Origin: Raphanus sativus
Taxonomy: Eukaryota > Streptophyta > Magnoliopsida > Brassicales > Brassicaceae
Assembly: GCF_000801105.2 (NCBI RefSeq)
Contig: NC_079516.1
Span: 8,060,001 to 8,124,000, forward strand
Reading direction: 5' to 3'
DNA: 64,000 nt
Shown here in pieces: positions 36,391 through 47,810 of the stretch. The number at the start of each line of letters is the position of its first letter. Positions within the stretch are counted from its first letter, which is position 1. A model generated the notes under the pieces. It saw nothing but the letters and a program-made list of their open reading frames with translations, was not told where the DNA came from and did no database searches. A program made the translations under genes and the position numbers.

Positions 36391-36873
36391 CTAAATCGAG
36401 ACATCATGAGATGATGAACTTTCCACTTCAGCAGAACATCTATTCCAAACCTCATTAATTTTGGAAGAAGCTTGAGAAGAAAAGCGTTTAAGTTGATAAA
36501 ATCGAAACATCAACTTATTAATTTCCATGTAGCATTCTTTTCCACCTCTTACTACCTTCAGACAACACTCTTTTGAAACAGGTTCATTCGTAAGAATCTC
36601 TTTAAGAACATCGCCACCACATTTTCCCTTATCAGTGGACACCATATTTTCCATGCAGGTTTCAATATACGTTTTGTATCTTGGTGGGAGGTTTTCTAGC
36701 ATATAATTATTGTAATCTTCTGAAGCCGGTGATATTGCATCCAATGCATCAAACTCGCGACCAGGATTGACCAATGGTTCATTGTCAATATCTTCTTGAC
36801 ACAAACTTGGATACACATATGATACTAAAGTGGTGATTATGAAAAATGCCATGAAAATTGTCTTAGTTTCCAT
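36391..36873 (-). CDS. ECA1/DD11-like small secreted cysteine-rich protein (prolamin-like fold)
   Basis: A single exon of 160 codons. A signal peptide (METKTIFMAFFIITTLVSYV, cleavage probably near residue 25) precedes an acidic spacer and a six-Cys domain with the spacing ETC...KGKCG...KECC...KECYM...WNRC. The stretch KCGGDVLKEI followed by VSKECCLKVV is the pattern I know from the prolamin-like family (Pfam PF05617; ECA1 gametogenesis-related and DOWN-REGULATED IN DIF1 11 proteins), which are mostly secreted by egg-apparatus or other reproductive cells. Function in this plant is not known. No introns, typical of the family. It lies between LRX6 and the FORKED-like gene, where I recall no such gene in Arabidopsis, and is bracketed by diverged direct repeats. 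Confidence 0.75.
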   Translation of the reverse strand: METKTIFMAFFIITTLVSYVYPSLCQEDIDNEPLVNPGREFDALDAISPASEDYNNYMLENLPPRYKTYIETCMENMVSTDKGKCGGDVLKEILTNEPVSKECCLKVVRGGKECYMEINKLMFRFYQLKRFSSQASSKINEVWNRCSAEVESSSSHDVSI

Positions 36874-36944
36874 TCTGTATGATTAGTATTTAACTTTTTA
36901 AAATTGTTTTGTTTTTTCCTGTTACCATGATTTATAAGTGTATC

Positions 36945-36952
36945 TATTTATA
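36945..36952 (-). promoter_or_regulatory. Probable TATA box of the ECA1-like gene
   Basis: TATAAATA on the minus strand, 72 bp upstream of the start codon; spacing fits a short plant 5' UTR. Confidence 0.6.
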
Positions 36953-37539
36953 GTAATCAAGTGGTTTTCAATGTTATTGATGGTGATTTTTATTAATTAA
37001 CAAAATAACATTTTTAGTTGTTTTGTAACAACATAATTTCTTTATTAATTTAGTTAGCTCTAAGAGTAACATTTTTAAATTGATTTCTATGTTTCAGGCA
37101 TTGCTTGTTAATTAAATACTCACTATGTTTCATGTGTCTTTAAAGTTTTTGCATAAAAATTAAGAAAATTTGTAACTTTGGTTTTATACTTATTAAATAT
37201 AATATTTTATTTTGATTTATTAACAAATGAACTAAAATAAGAGCAAATTGAAAAGTTAGTTTAAATATGTATGAAAAATGTATAATGACACTTGTAATAA
37301 AAAATATCTAAAACAGAATTACATTTAATATGAAACGTAGGGATATTTCACATAAGTAAAAAATTGTAACTAATGGAAACTTGGTATACGTTTCTTGAAA
37401 TAATTTACATGGTCTACATATAGTGATGAATTATTAGAACCAAAGAAAATATGTAAATGAAGAATTTATTTTCTTGCCAAGAATTGTAAAGAGCTTTGTC
37501 TACTCTTGTCTAATAGTGAACTTTAAATGTAGGCAAAAG
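36953..37539. other. AT-rich upstream spacer
   Basis: No gene. Holds the right member of the direct repeat pair at 37407-37526. Confidence 0.4.
37407..37526. repeat. Direct repeat, right member
   Basis: Diverged second copy of 35784-35905, about 1.6 kb away and in the same orientation. Confidence 0.75.
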
Positions 37540-37913
<374 letters not shown>

Positions 37914-37926
37914 TGGTATCAGAGCC
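37914..37926 (+). promoter_or_regulatory. Retrotransposon primer-binding site (initiator tRNA-Met type)
   Basis: TGGTATCAGAGCC is the standard plant LTR-retrotransposon minus-strand primer site, complementary to the 3' end of initiator tRNA-Met. Confidence 0.8.
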
Positions 37927-37943
37927 GAGCGACGCTCCTTCTT

Positions 37944-39267
37944 GATGGCTAAACAGCGACGAAACCCTCAGTTAAGAGAGAGCGAAATGCTGTCTTAGAC
38001 TATAGCAGATCTCCAAGAGCAGATGAAACAACTCACAACGTTTATTAACAACACTGTGTTGCAGAAAGCTATTCCTCTCATAGTGAAAATTGATAAAGAA
38101 AAGACAGACACATATGACACTGATGATGATGAGGATGATGACTTGGAAGAGAACGTGAATTTTTTTCCTAGACAGATTGTTAATCCAAGCTGCAGCCTTT
38201 TTGAGGAAGATGAGTTAAAAGGCGATGAGTACTCTTTCGTCGCTCAAATAGGTGATCCAATTTTTGACGTGTTTGATGAATACGACAAAAAGGAAAATGC
38301 AGAATATTTGTCAGAGCAGATTATTGATCCAAGTTATGGAGTATGCGATATGAAGATTTCTTCAAAGGAAATAAGGACTCTTTGAGTAATCAGACTAGTG
38401 ATCCGACTTTTAACGTGATTGACAAAGACGAGCCCAAACTATTGGGAGTGGAAAGAGCAACTGACGCAGGAGTGTTCTACGACGATCAAATTATGATAAA
38501 GACACTACAATGCCTTCGCGACAAACAGATTTTGGCGAACCTATATGTTTGCAGGAAGCTTTTGGGGAAAGTAAAGGCATTACACAGAGCTTTGAACTTA
38601 TCCCTTACAAACGATGTCTGAAACATCTAGCCAGAGCAAATATTATTTTGGGATTAACAAATAGTAAACATGAGAACCATGGAGATGCATCCCTTAGACA
38701 GAGCATTGGCAGCTTAAATCTTATTTGCAAAATAATCTCCCAAGAAGTTATAGAATCACAATATATGAATCACAATCAAACTTAATAAAAATAACTCTCT
38801 TATTAATCTCTTGAGAAAAATAACTCAAAACCTCAAGCACTCTCAATCTCACAATTCATAATCTCTCATATAATTTCTCAACTCATAAGTTATGCAACAC
38901 CCTTGCATCTCCTTATATATAAATCAAATTTCCTAAACTCATTAGGTATAACATATTTGGATATTTTCTAATCCTTTAAACCATAACTAGGTAGGATTAG
39001 AATTAACTTATTTCTCAAATTTCCTTTTCTTTCGAGCTTAAATCCAACAGAAAAGAATGAGAAGAATTGTGATGAGGAAGAGATGGAGGAAAGCATTTGC
39101 ACAGATTCCTGTGACGATAGTGATAAGAAAAACACAAAGAACACTCATGGTGTGGGGACTCAGTATCGTCATTCATCAGAAACTTCATCTATACCCAAAA
39201 GGGTATCACTGGGGTTAGTATTTCCCAAATTTCAGAAAAAAAGACATCTCTGGTGTGATCCTTGCTA
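37944..39267 (+). pseudogene. Degenerate retrotransposon gag-like region
   Basis: Shortly after the primer site an ATG at 37944 opens MAKQRRNPQLRESEML, then a stop, then IADLQEQMKQLTTFIN. Acidic, repetitive frames follow (TYDTDDDEDDDLEENV; GDPIFDVFDEYD and related D-P-x-F-x-V-x-D units about 100 bp apart). The layout suggests a Ty3/gypsy-type gag start, but no zinc knuckle, protease or polymerase is present. An LTR-like insertion splits it at about 38.7-39.05 kb, after which MEESICTDSCDDSDKKN continues the acidic style. Confidence 0.45.
38720..39049 (-). mobile_element. Possible solo LTR of a Copia-type element
   Basis: Read on the minus strand it starts TGTTGGATTTAAGCTCG and has TATATATAAGGAGATGCAAG as a promoter-like TATA region, followed by CTTGAG/GAGAGTTATT-rich sequence as in Copia LTRs. 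The left limit and a 5-bp target duplication could not be fixed. Confidence 0.4.
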
Positions 39268-40515
39268 ATGGAGAACATGTACGTAACAAGCATGTTTCAA
39301 GTCAAGGTCTATTTGCACAAATGCATTTGACCTGCGCACCGGACGGACCCATTTAGCATCATTTATCTCCGACAAGTGCATGAAGATATGGTATCTTCAT
39401 GTGTGCTATTTATCTCTAGTTCTGACTTCTACTTTCACATAGATGTCTCTGCTTTTCAACAATCGTTGTGCCTGTGGTTGTGTATCTTCGCGTGGGTCAT
39501 GACAAGAAACGTAGATGATGATGGCACACAACAAGTAGGATCAGGTGTTCTTAATAATCCCTTCATTCTGCAAGCCACCTCGGGTATTTGTTTGGGACGA
39601 AACGGACGTACCGGGTCTCACCATCATCAATTATTTGTTATATACAAGTGCGCAAATTTTCTTGTGACCAGAGGAATATTACATACTTTACAACTTTTAA
39701 TCCTTTTAAACTGTGAATGATATTTTAATTCTTTTAAATAGTGAATTATATTGTATTTATTTATTTAAACGAAAGTATTTTTTTACAAAAATGTTATATG
39801 AATTTAATATAATTTCATATTTACTTCATATATTAATTATATTTTAATATATATAGACTACAATTATAAAATTTGTAAAAATTATTTTTTGTTTAATAAC
39901 AAAAGTTTATGTAAAATTATTTTAAAATAATATTATATTAATAATTACGAAATTAATCAATGCATTAATTCAAAAATATTTAAATAATACTTTATTAGAT
40001 TTTCTCAACAGATTTTGTTATAATTAAAAGTAACATTTGAATTTAAAATTAAAAATAATTTATTCTTAATATCTTTATAACTATAAACATTTTCTAGAAA
40101 TATTATATATTTTAATAGATTAATGTAACTAATCAAATAGATATAACTAATGAAATGATCCTAATATGACTTCTTATAATAAAAATTGTACTTTTTAATA
40201 GAGAAGAAGAGTTTTTTTTTTAATTTATAGAATTTTTGTGAATATCTAAGAATTATTATAACCTCTTCTTAAGATATATGTCATAACCTTAATAGAATAT
40301 TTATTTATAAAAAAATATTTGAGAAACTTTTTTTTTGTAAACTAATATTTGAGAAACTTTCTTTCTTTTTTTTGAAGAATTCTTTTTCTTTTCTTTTTTT
40401 TTGCAAAAGAGAAACTTTCTTTTCTCCACTGGGATTTGCTCCTATCACTCTTTAAATCGCAGCCATCCACATCTTTGGGTTACATAAACCCCCACATTCT
40501 CTCTTACTCTCTCTG
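39268..40515. other. Spacer and promoter of the FORKED-like gene
   Basis: 39268-39720 may be further degraded retroelement sequence. 39720-40400 is very AT-rich with no gene. 40490-40515 is a CTCTCTTACTCTCTCTG leader just before the ATG. Confidence 0.45.
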
Positions 40516-43500
40516 ATGGAAAAACCAGTGTTTGAAGCATGGAGATCCGACCCGGCCTTCCAACCGCCTGAGACGCCGTTAGAGCCTATGGAGTTTCTCT
40601 CTCGCTCCTGGAGCGTCTCAGCTCTGGAAGCCTCTAAGGCTCTCGCTCAGTTGACGATCTTAGGAGACAACACCGTCAAACTCGAAGAGAAATCTATCGC
40701 AGGCGGAGAGACAGAGGAGAACAGTCTCATCTCCGGGAACCCTTTCTCCTTCGCTTCCTTTGTAACTTCTCAGAGGGTCATGGACCGTATCTTGTCTCAG
40801 TCTGTGAGTATACTTTTTGCCTTTTCTCTTCATTCTATTATTGTTTATGGGGTCTGAGGATAAAAAGAAAAAAGACCATTTTCAGACAAAACTAAGAACG
40901 TTGACAAATCCCTTCCGCCAAGATTCTCCATTACTAAAGTATATATCATGCGCAATAATTTCTAATTATACACTCTTCCTTAATAAAACTGAAATGATTT
41001 TCTAAAACACTCATTTTCCTGGGTCCCTCTATGCATTTATCACAAACGTTTCGAGTTTTTAAGAGTCAAAAAGCTAACAAACTCACTGTTGTTTATTTGT
41101 CTTCATTCTTTTAATTCGATTTCTTGTCTTTATATTTCGTTTCGCAGCTAGAAGTGTCGCCACGAACATCTGGTCAGCTTTCTCACAGCAGCGGTCCCCT
41201 CAACAGTTGTTTAACCGACAGTCCTCCAATTTCAACGCCGGTAATGGACGACATTCAGGTAAAACATTTTCACTAATGTTTTTCTTTAGTCTGAGATATA
41301 GAATAATCTGAGTTTAGTTAGTTTTTAATGATATCTAGGTACGTTATAGCGTTTCTTTTTTTACAAAAATAAAAATTATATTGTAACATCTTATTTGTAA
41401 CATCTTATTTACAAACAAGTTTCATCACTCTTTGTGGCGAACTAAACTTACTATGATCAAACACCAATACACAGAACTTCCACTGTCAGTTCCGTTCAAC
41501 GGCCAACACTCCGGGCCCTATCACGGCGAGAACCACACAGTCTAAGACGGTGGGTCGCTTGATAAAAGACCGGAAAGAGAAAAAGAAGGAAGAGACACGA
41601 GCACAAAATGCGCAAATTCACGCCACTGTATCTGTAGCCGGCGTGGCAGCAGCAGTGGCTGCAATCGCTGCTGCGACGGCGGCTTCTTCTAGCACTGGGA
41701 AAGATGAGCAGATGGCTAAAACGGACATGGCCGTGGCTTCTGCTGCAACCCTTGTGGCTGCTCAGTGCGTGGAGGCTGCGGAGGTTATGGGAGCTGAAAG
41801 AGACTACGTAGCCTCCGTAATTAGCTCCGCCGTCAATGTCCGATCCGCCGGAGATATCATGACATTAACAGCCGGTGCATCCACAGGTTCTTTCTAGTTT
41901 TTATTTTTAATTTATTTTTTGGTTCATTTAACTTTATGTTAATTTTCTGAATTTGACTCAACTAAAATTCATTAATTCAAGTGCTTGCATATTGTTTAGG
42001 ATGTTTTTCTATTAATCATATTATAAATTAAATGTCTTTTGTTTCTGTGTGGTGCAGCGTTAAGAGGAGTGGCTACATTGAAGGCAAGGGCGACTAAGGA
42101 GGTGTGGAACATTGCATCAGTTATTCCAATGGATAAAGGAATCAATCCTGGAGGTTTCAGCAATGTTGATAGTAACGTTAACGGTAGCAATGGCAGCTCA
42201 AACAGTAGCCATAGTGGCGAGTTTTTAGCGGAAGATAATTTCTTGGGACATTGCAGCAGAGAATGGCTTGCAAGAGGTTGCCAACTCCTCAAACGCACCC
42301 GCAAAGGTACAAACGCAAATCTATTATTTACAGTGCTTCTCTTGTTGTAATATGAAGTGAGAGTTTGTTTCTTGGATCATTTTGTTTTGTCTAATGTCAT
42401 CGTTTTGGCAGGTGATCTTCATTGGAAAATAGTTTCTGTTTACATAAACAGGCTAAATCAGGTTAGATTCGGTCTCTTTCTTGGCAAATGAAATCATTGA
42501 TCCGATGAACTATGAAGAAAGAAAAATATTAAAGAGAAGAGAGAGTGATGCATTATTATCGAATCAGTGGAAACTTTTTTGTGACCCACATGAGTGTGAT
42601 CTTGTTAAAAGAATACAAAGAGAAAACATGAGTAAATAGATTTCATAAACGAAAAAAAAGAGAGAAAAAATGAAAATAAGGATAAAAACAAAATTTCAGG
42701 ATCTGCTTTAGTCTCTGGTACCATTTAATGGTATTACTCTAATGGTTTTGATTGTTCAACATGAAGGTTATGTTGAAGATGAAGAGCAGGCATGTTGGAA
42801 GAACCTTCTCAAATAAGAAAAAATGTAAGAGATATTTACCCTAATTATATCAATAACTAACAATAATTAATGTCTGCTAGGTTTCTCTAATTGATCAGCT
42901 CGAAGACAAATAGTTTGTCTGGCCTTCTCATAGTACTATAATGTGACATAAATAAAGGGAAAACTTTAGTTATGTCACTGTCTTCTAATACTGTCAAGAA
43001 TATATGAGTTCGAAACTTTTTTTTTTTGAACTTTGATGTGGGTCTAAATTTGAACTTGGAGATTTGAGTAAGGATTAAAATCAAAAGTAAAACGAGAAGA
43101 ATTGGGTTCACCTCCTATGGTGAACCTTTAAATTCAACAGCTCTCTAATAACCAACCAAAATACCAAATAGAATAATGATTAAAAAATATTAAATATTTT
43201 TTTTAAAAATCAAAATAATTAAAAAAAATAGTGTCAATTTTAATAATGTTAATGTCACTATCTAATCTATAAACTCAAACTCTATACCCTAAATCCAAAT
43301 TCTAAACCCTAAATTCTAAATTATAAACCCAAACTCTATACTCTAAACCCAAATCTTAAATCCTAAACCCAAACCATAAATCATAAACCCAAAAAAACCT
43401 GAACTCTAAACCCAAACATATACCCTAAACCCAAATTCTAAACTCTAAACCCAAAACGTAAATACAAAACCCAAACTCTATACCCTAAATATTTAGATTA

Positions 43501-44395
43501 ATATTGATGTTGTTCTTTTGAAATTTAAGGTTAAATATTAAAGTTTGGATTTAGAATTCTACGGTTTGGGTTACGGTCTAGGGTTTGGGTTTAGGGTCTA
43601 AGATTTGGGTTTAGGGTTTATGGTTTGGATTTATAGTCTAAGATTTGGGTTTAGGGTCTAGGGTTTGAGTTTAGGATATAGTTTTGAGTTTAGAGTTTAG
43701 ATTTTTTGGTTTATGGTTTGGGTTTAGGGTTTAAAATTTGGATTTAGGGTTTAAGATTTGGGTTTATAGTATAGAGCTTGGGTTTATAAATTAAAATTTA
43801 GGGTTTAGAATTTGGATTTAGGGTATAGAGTTTGATTTTAGGAATTAAATAATGACATTAGCATTATTAAATATGATATTATTTATTTTTAAATTATTTT
43901 ATTATTAATCAAGTTAGCAATTTAATTGGTTATTAGAGAAATGGTAAATTTAAAAGTTCACCATATGGGGTTAACCTAAGTCTTGTCCAAAGTAAAAGCA
44001 GTGTGGGACTAAAGTGAACAGAGAATCAAAACAAAATGAGACTCCATCTCTAACTTATTTTTTGTCTTAATTATTTTAAATGTAAACATCAAGACTCCCT
44101 TTATATTTAGATCAAAAAAAAAAAAGACTCCCTTTATATCTTTTTTTTTGCCTAATCTTGTTTATTCGTCATTATGTCAGATGTTGTGATGGATGTGAAC
44201 AAAAATGTACCGGCTTGGCCAGGCCGCCATTTGCTGGAAGGTGGAGAGGGTTTGAGATACTTTGGATTAAAGACAGTTTTGCGAGGGATTGTAGAATTTG
44301 AGTGCAAAAGCCAGAGAGAGTATGAAATGTGGACACAAGGTGTCACACGGCTTCTTGCTGTTGCTGCCGAGAGGAATAACAGATATAGGATATGA
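40516..44395 (+). CDS. FORKED-like / VAN3-binding protein (DUF828 + PH-like domain)
   Basis: Seven exons with GT-AG junctions and consistent phases: 40516-40803, 41148-41258, 41475-41886, 42058-42306, 42412-42461, 42767-42824 and 44181-44395, encoding 460 aa. The N-terminal DUF828 region has [23 protein letters not shown]-like NFHCQF, and an Ala-rich helix ([17 protein letters not shown]) in the long third exon. The C-terminus has a PH-like part ([45 protein letters not shown]). FORKED1-type proteins bind phosphoinositides and VAN3 in the secretory system and guide PIN1 traffic and closed leaf-vein formation. Position after LRX6 matches AT3G22810. The last intron (1356 bp) is swollen by a MITE. 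Confidence 0.92.
43093..43988. mobile_element. 896-bp MITE with telomere-like repeats, in intron 6 of the FORKED-like gene
   Basis: Flanked by a perfect 9-bp duplication AAAGTAAAA (43084-43092, 43989-43997). Ends CGAGAAGAATTGGGTTCACC and, on the reverse strand, GGACAAGACTTAGGTTAACC. Inverted arms continue through TCTCTAATAACCAA. The left half is filled with CCCTAAA/CCCAAAC motifs and the right half with GGGTTTAGGGTTT motifs, like plant telomere DNA gone degenerate, so the element could fold on itself. A 9-bp target site suggests a Mutator-type MITE. Confidence 0.8.
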
Positions 44396-46444
44396 GGAGT
44401 AGCTTACGAGTTAAGAGCTATTGTATATATAAAGGGTGCTTTGCTTAAACAAAATTTTATGTTTTTAATTTTTTTTCTTTTAGTGTTTCTGTAAAATGTT
44501 TAAAGTTGAAATTATATATGCAAGAAATAAGGTGGTAATCTAATCTGGTGGGTCCATTTTCCATATATCGTGGGAGCATAACAATACTCCTGGTGTCAAA
44601 ATCAAATTAAAGTACAATTTCAGTTCAAGTGAAGCTGGGTATCATTTTGAGAAAATTGGAAAAAATGTGGGATTTGGTGAAGAGAATCAAACACTTCAGA
44701 TTCTGAACATTGTGTTGAGCTAAATTTTCCACTGATCAACGTTTTACTTGTCAAAAGACCAAATTACCACAGAACGACACCTAAACCATCTCGGAACATC
44801 ACTACTTGGTTTAAAATGAGACCTCATAATTTCAAATATCTGATCTGCACTAGGCTTTATTAGTCTTTTAGTTACAATTTTAATTGGGCTATTATCTGAT
44901 AAACTGGCCCTTAGGCTAAGGACATCTATTCTATTTTCTAACGGCCTATTGTACTTTTCTTTCTCTTGCAACTTTTATTTTGTCTAAAAGTTGGTTGTTA
45001 ACACATATCTGAGCAAAAATACTTGGGCCAGCCCAAATACATACCCAGCCAGTCTTATTTGATTTTTTTTTTTGCATGTAAAATATTCATTGTTTAAAAG
45101 ATATTTCATTTGTCGTTGTAATTTTTTTTATAAAAATTCTTCCAAATGTCACTCTACATTTTAATGCACATATAAAATAAAATATTCAAATTTTACTCTT
45201 ATTTCCAGTTAACTAATTACCAGAAAACAAACAAAATAATATATAAGATAATGGTAAAGCAGAAAAGTTAATTGTTTTTAATTCGTGTGCAAAATATTAA
45301 ACGACACTTTTATCATAAAATGGAATAAGTAACAAAGAGACGAGTAGTGTTATAACTTATAACTCTACATGTTTTTAATAAAAAAAATCTTCTTTTATTT
45401 CATCATAACATATTTCTTTATTCTCATAAATCCAAATCAAGTTTTAGAGCATCTCTAATGGTTATCCTCATTTATTGTTTTCAAAATGATTAAAAATCAA
45501 AAGTAATTTGAGTTTTTTCTCTAATATTTCTCATCATTTACTATTCAAAAAGAGTATTAGAGATATATTATTTTATTATATTTATTATTAAAATTTTATT
45601 AGTATTCTTTTAAAAAATAAAATATTTTACCCAGCAATTTTTTAACTAAATATTTATTATATACATAAGTTTAGCTTTTAATATAATATACAATGATTTA
45701 TATGAATTTTTAATTCTATTAGTGAAAGTATTAATAATTTGTTTAAGTATAAAAGATATATATTTGATATTTTAGATATAAATAAAATTACATAAAATTA
45801 TAAAAACCAGTTTCCAAATAGAAAAAAATTAAGATCAAAATGAGGTATAATTTTTTTTTCCAATTTGATGTATTACCATTCATATCTTTTTCTTTCTTCA
45901 AATTTATTTATCATTTGATAGATTTTTTTTCTTCAAAATGATGTATCGTTAGAGATGATTGTAGCAGAGTTGGCTTATGTAAGGTTTTAAGCAACTAAAA
46001 AAAAAAACTGGCCATACAAACAATTTTATTCTTATAGCAAATCAATGCCTATGTTATACAGAACTCGGGTTTCAAGCATCTTACACATGTTACTAAGTTT
46101 CACCATCTGAACTAACTGATCTTTAATGGATTTGGCCCCTAAATATTTTTAATCAGACCTTCAAACTAATGCTTAATCAGCTTTTTTAAGGCCCGACCCT
46201 GGTTCTTAGAGAATCATTAAACTTATATAAAAAATAGTGAAAAACACAGCCATGAATTAATGAGTCGAAAGGCTAGGTTATATGTTGTGTGCTTTCTTTT
46301 TCTTTAGATTCTTTTTTATTTTTTTGGTAAAACTTTAGGTTCTCAAGCTTTTTTCTGTAACTTTAGGTTCTCAAGTATTGTGATCAGTTTCTTTTTCTTT
46401 TTCCACTGTTTCATTGAGCTTGATGGATCGATGAGCCTCGCTAA
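44396..46444. other. Intergenic DNA after the FORKED-like gene
   Basis: AT-rich, no gene supported. Holds a probable MITE at 45449-45967. Confidence 0.4.
45449..45967. mobile_element. Probable PIF/Harbinger-type MITE
   Basis: Left end GAGCATCTCTAATGG preceded by TTA. The right end is less conserved (CGTTAGAGATGATTGTAG). The core is AT-rich with no coding capacity. The right limit is approximate. Confidence 0.4.
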
Positions 46445-46697
46445 GAGCAACCGCATTAATGAACCCCTGGTTGGGGTTCATAATTTGAGTTTTTTATTGT
46501 TTTTTTTCGTTTGATTTTTAAAAAAGTTTAGACTGACCAATAGCGGGCCGCCACGTGGCATGGGGTCCGCTAAACAGTAACGAACTCGAGTCATGCAGAA
46601 GGAGCGTTCGCAGATGGAGTCTTTGCTATTCTTTATTATAATCATTTTTTTCAATTTCCGTGTGAACCCCATTAATGACCCTCCAATGGAGATGCTC
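46445..46697. mobile_element. 253-bp PIF/Harbinger-type MITE
   Basis: TAA on both sides (46442-46444, 46698-46700). Ends GAGCAACCGCATTAATG and, on the reverse strand, GAGCATCTCCATTGGAGG. It carries internal TTGGGGTTC / GAACCCC and ATTAATG inverted motifs. Confidence 0.75.
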
Positions 46698-47385
46698 TAA
46701 TGTATTATGTATATTATATCCAAGAGGAATGAGACTATGGGTAAATAAAAAGGTTGTTTATTTTATCTTGCAAAAATGTACTTTTTGAACTGTCAAGAGA
46801 CAAAGATATTTCTTAAATGTTTTCTTTTTTTTAGAACAGAAGAATATTTCTTATTTTTTGAACTGTACAACAATATCTTCTTTATCTTTTTTTTTTTGAA
46901 AAAGGGCTTTCTTTATCAATTTATTGAGGTGGGACTATTTTGAGTATGGCTTGTGCATGAGCCCTCTAAAATTCTTCGAACATATGTTTCCTACTTTTAT
47001 AAAAAATCACTACCTACTCAATCTTTCAATTTTTTTTATCCGTTTTACGAGTATAGGAATCGATCAATTTTGTTCGTTCAATAAATGTATTACTTAAGTT
47101 CAAAATAAAATAAAATAAATGTATTACTTAAAAAATATTAAATAAAGGGCTATTTAGCTCAATATCAAATTGTGTGTGGTAATTGCAGAAGTGTATAAAT
47201 TTTTTAATAATTGACGAACCATGTCAGTTAACATAAATCTTTCCGATTATGTCTTTGAGACACACGTGATTGAAAATATTATGTTACCTGCAATCAGAAG
47301 TTTTGACGTTTTATCAGTTTTTTGGCTATTGAGAGAGTAAACATACTTTTAAAACCGGTTATTTCCGAGATATGAAGTGAAGAGA
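46698..47385. other. AT-rich intergenic DNA
   Basis: No gene or repeat that I can support. Confidence 0.4.
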
Positions 47386-47470
47386 AAAGAAAAGATATTT
47401 TGGTGAGGATAAAATATTTTAGAAGAGGAGAAGATATTTTCGGAGAGGATAAGATATTTTTAAAAAGGAG
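47386..47470 (+). repeat. Short tandem repeat of about 22 bp
   Basis: GA-rich units ending AAGATATTTT (or AAAATATTTT) occur four times in a row. Confidence 0.7.
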
Positions 47471-47489
47471 ATGAGAAGATTTTGTTACA

Positions 47490-47750
47490 GATGGTGGTGA
47501 AAAAAGGGATGGAGGAGATGGTGAGGAGCCACTGCGAGTTTGCGAAGGATTGGCGGAGCTTGGCGCCGGAGCATCGTCGATATCTGATCGAAATCCAAAA
47601 CAGCGGCGGAGGAGGAGGGATGGAGGAGATGGTGAGGAGATGGTGGTGGTGATGGTGGTGAAAAAAAGGGATGGAGGAGATAGTGAGGAGCCACGGCGAG
47701 TTTGCGAAAGATTGGCGGAGCTTGGAGCTGGAGCGTCGTCGGTATTTGAC
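47490..47750. repeat. GC-richer direct repeat pair of about 97 bp
   Basis: The unit GATGGTGGTGAAAAAAGGGA through GCGAGTTTGCGAA to CGGAGCTTGG and GTCGTCG occurs at 47490-47586 and 47651-47750, joined by GGAGGAGATGGTG-rich sequence. Both strands show short open frames (plus: SHCEFAKDWRSL; minus: PPILRKLAVAPHHLLHPFF). I do not recognise either and see no gene structure. Confidence 0.6.
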
Positions 47751-47810
47751 TCGGCTCGTTACTCAACCACCATATCGTCTTTCTCCATCTCCATGATTAT
47801 AAGTTAAAGC

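Noticed and set aside
43260..43500. True interstitial telomere
   Set aside because: Units are degenerate and lie symmetrically inside an element with its own target duplication, so they are better explained as MITE content.
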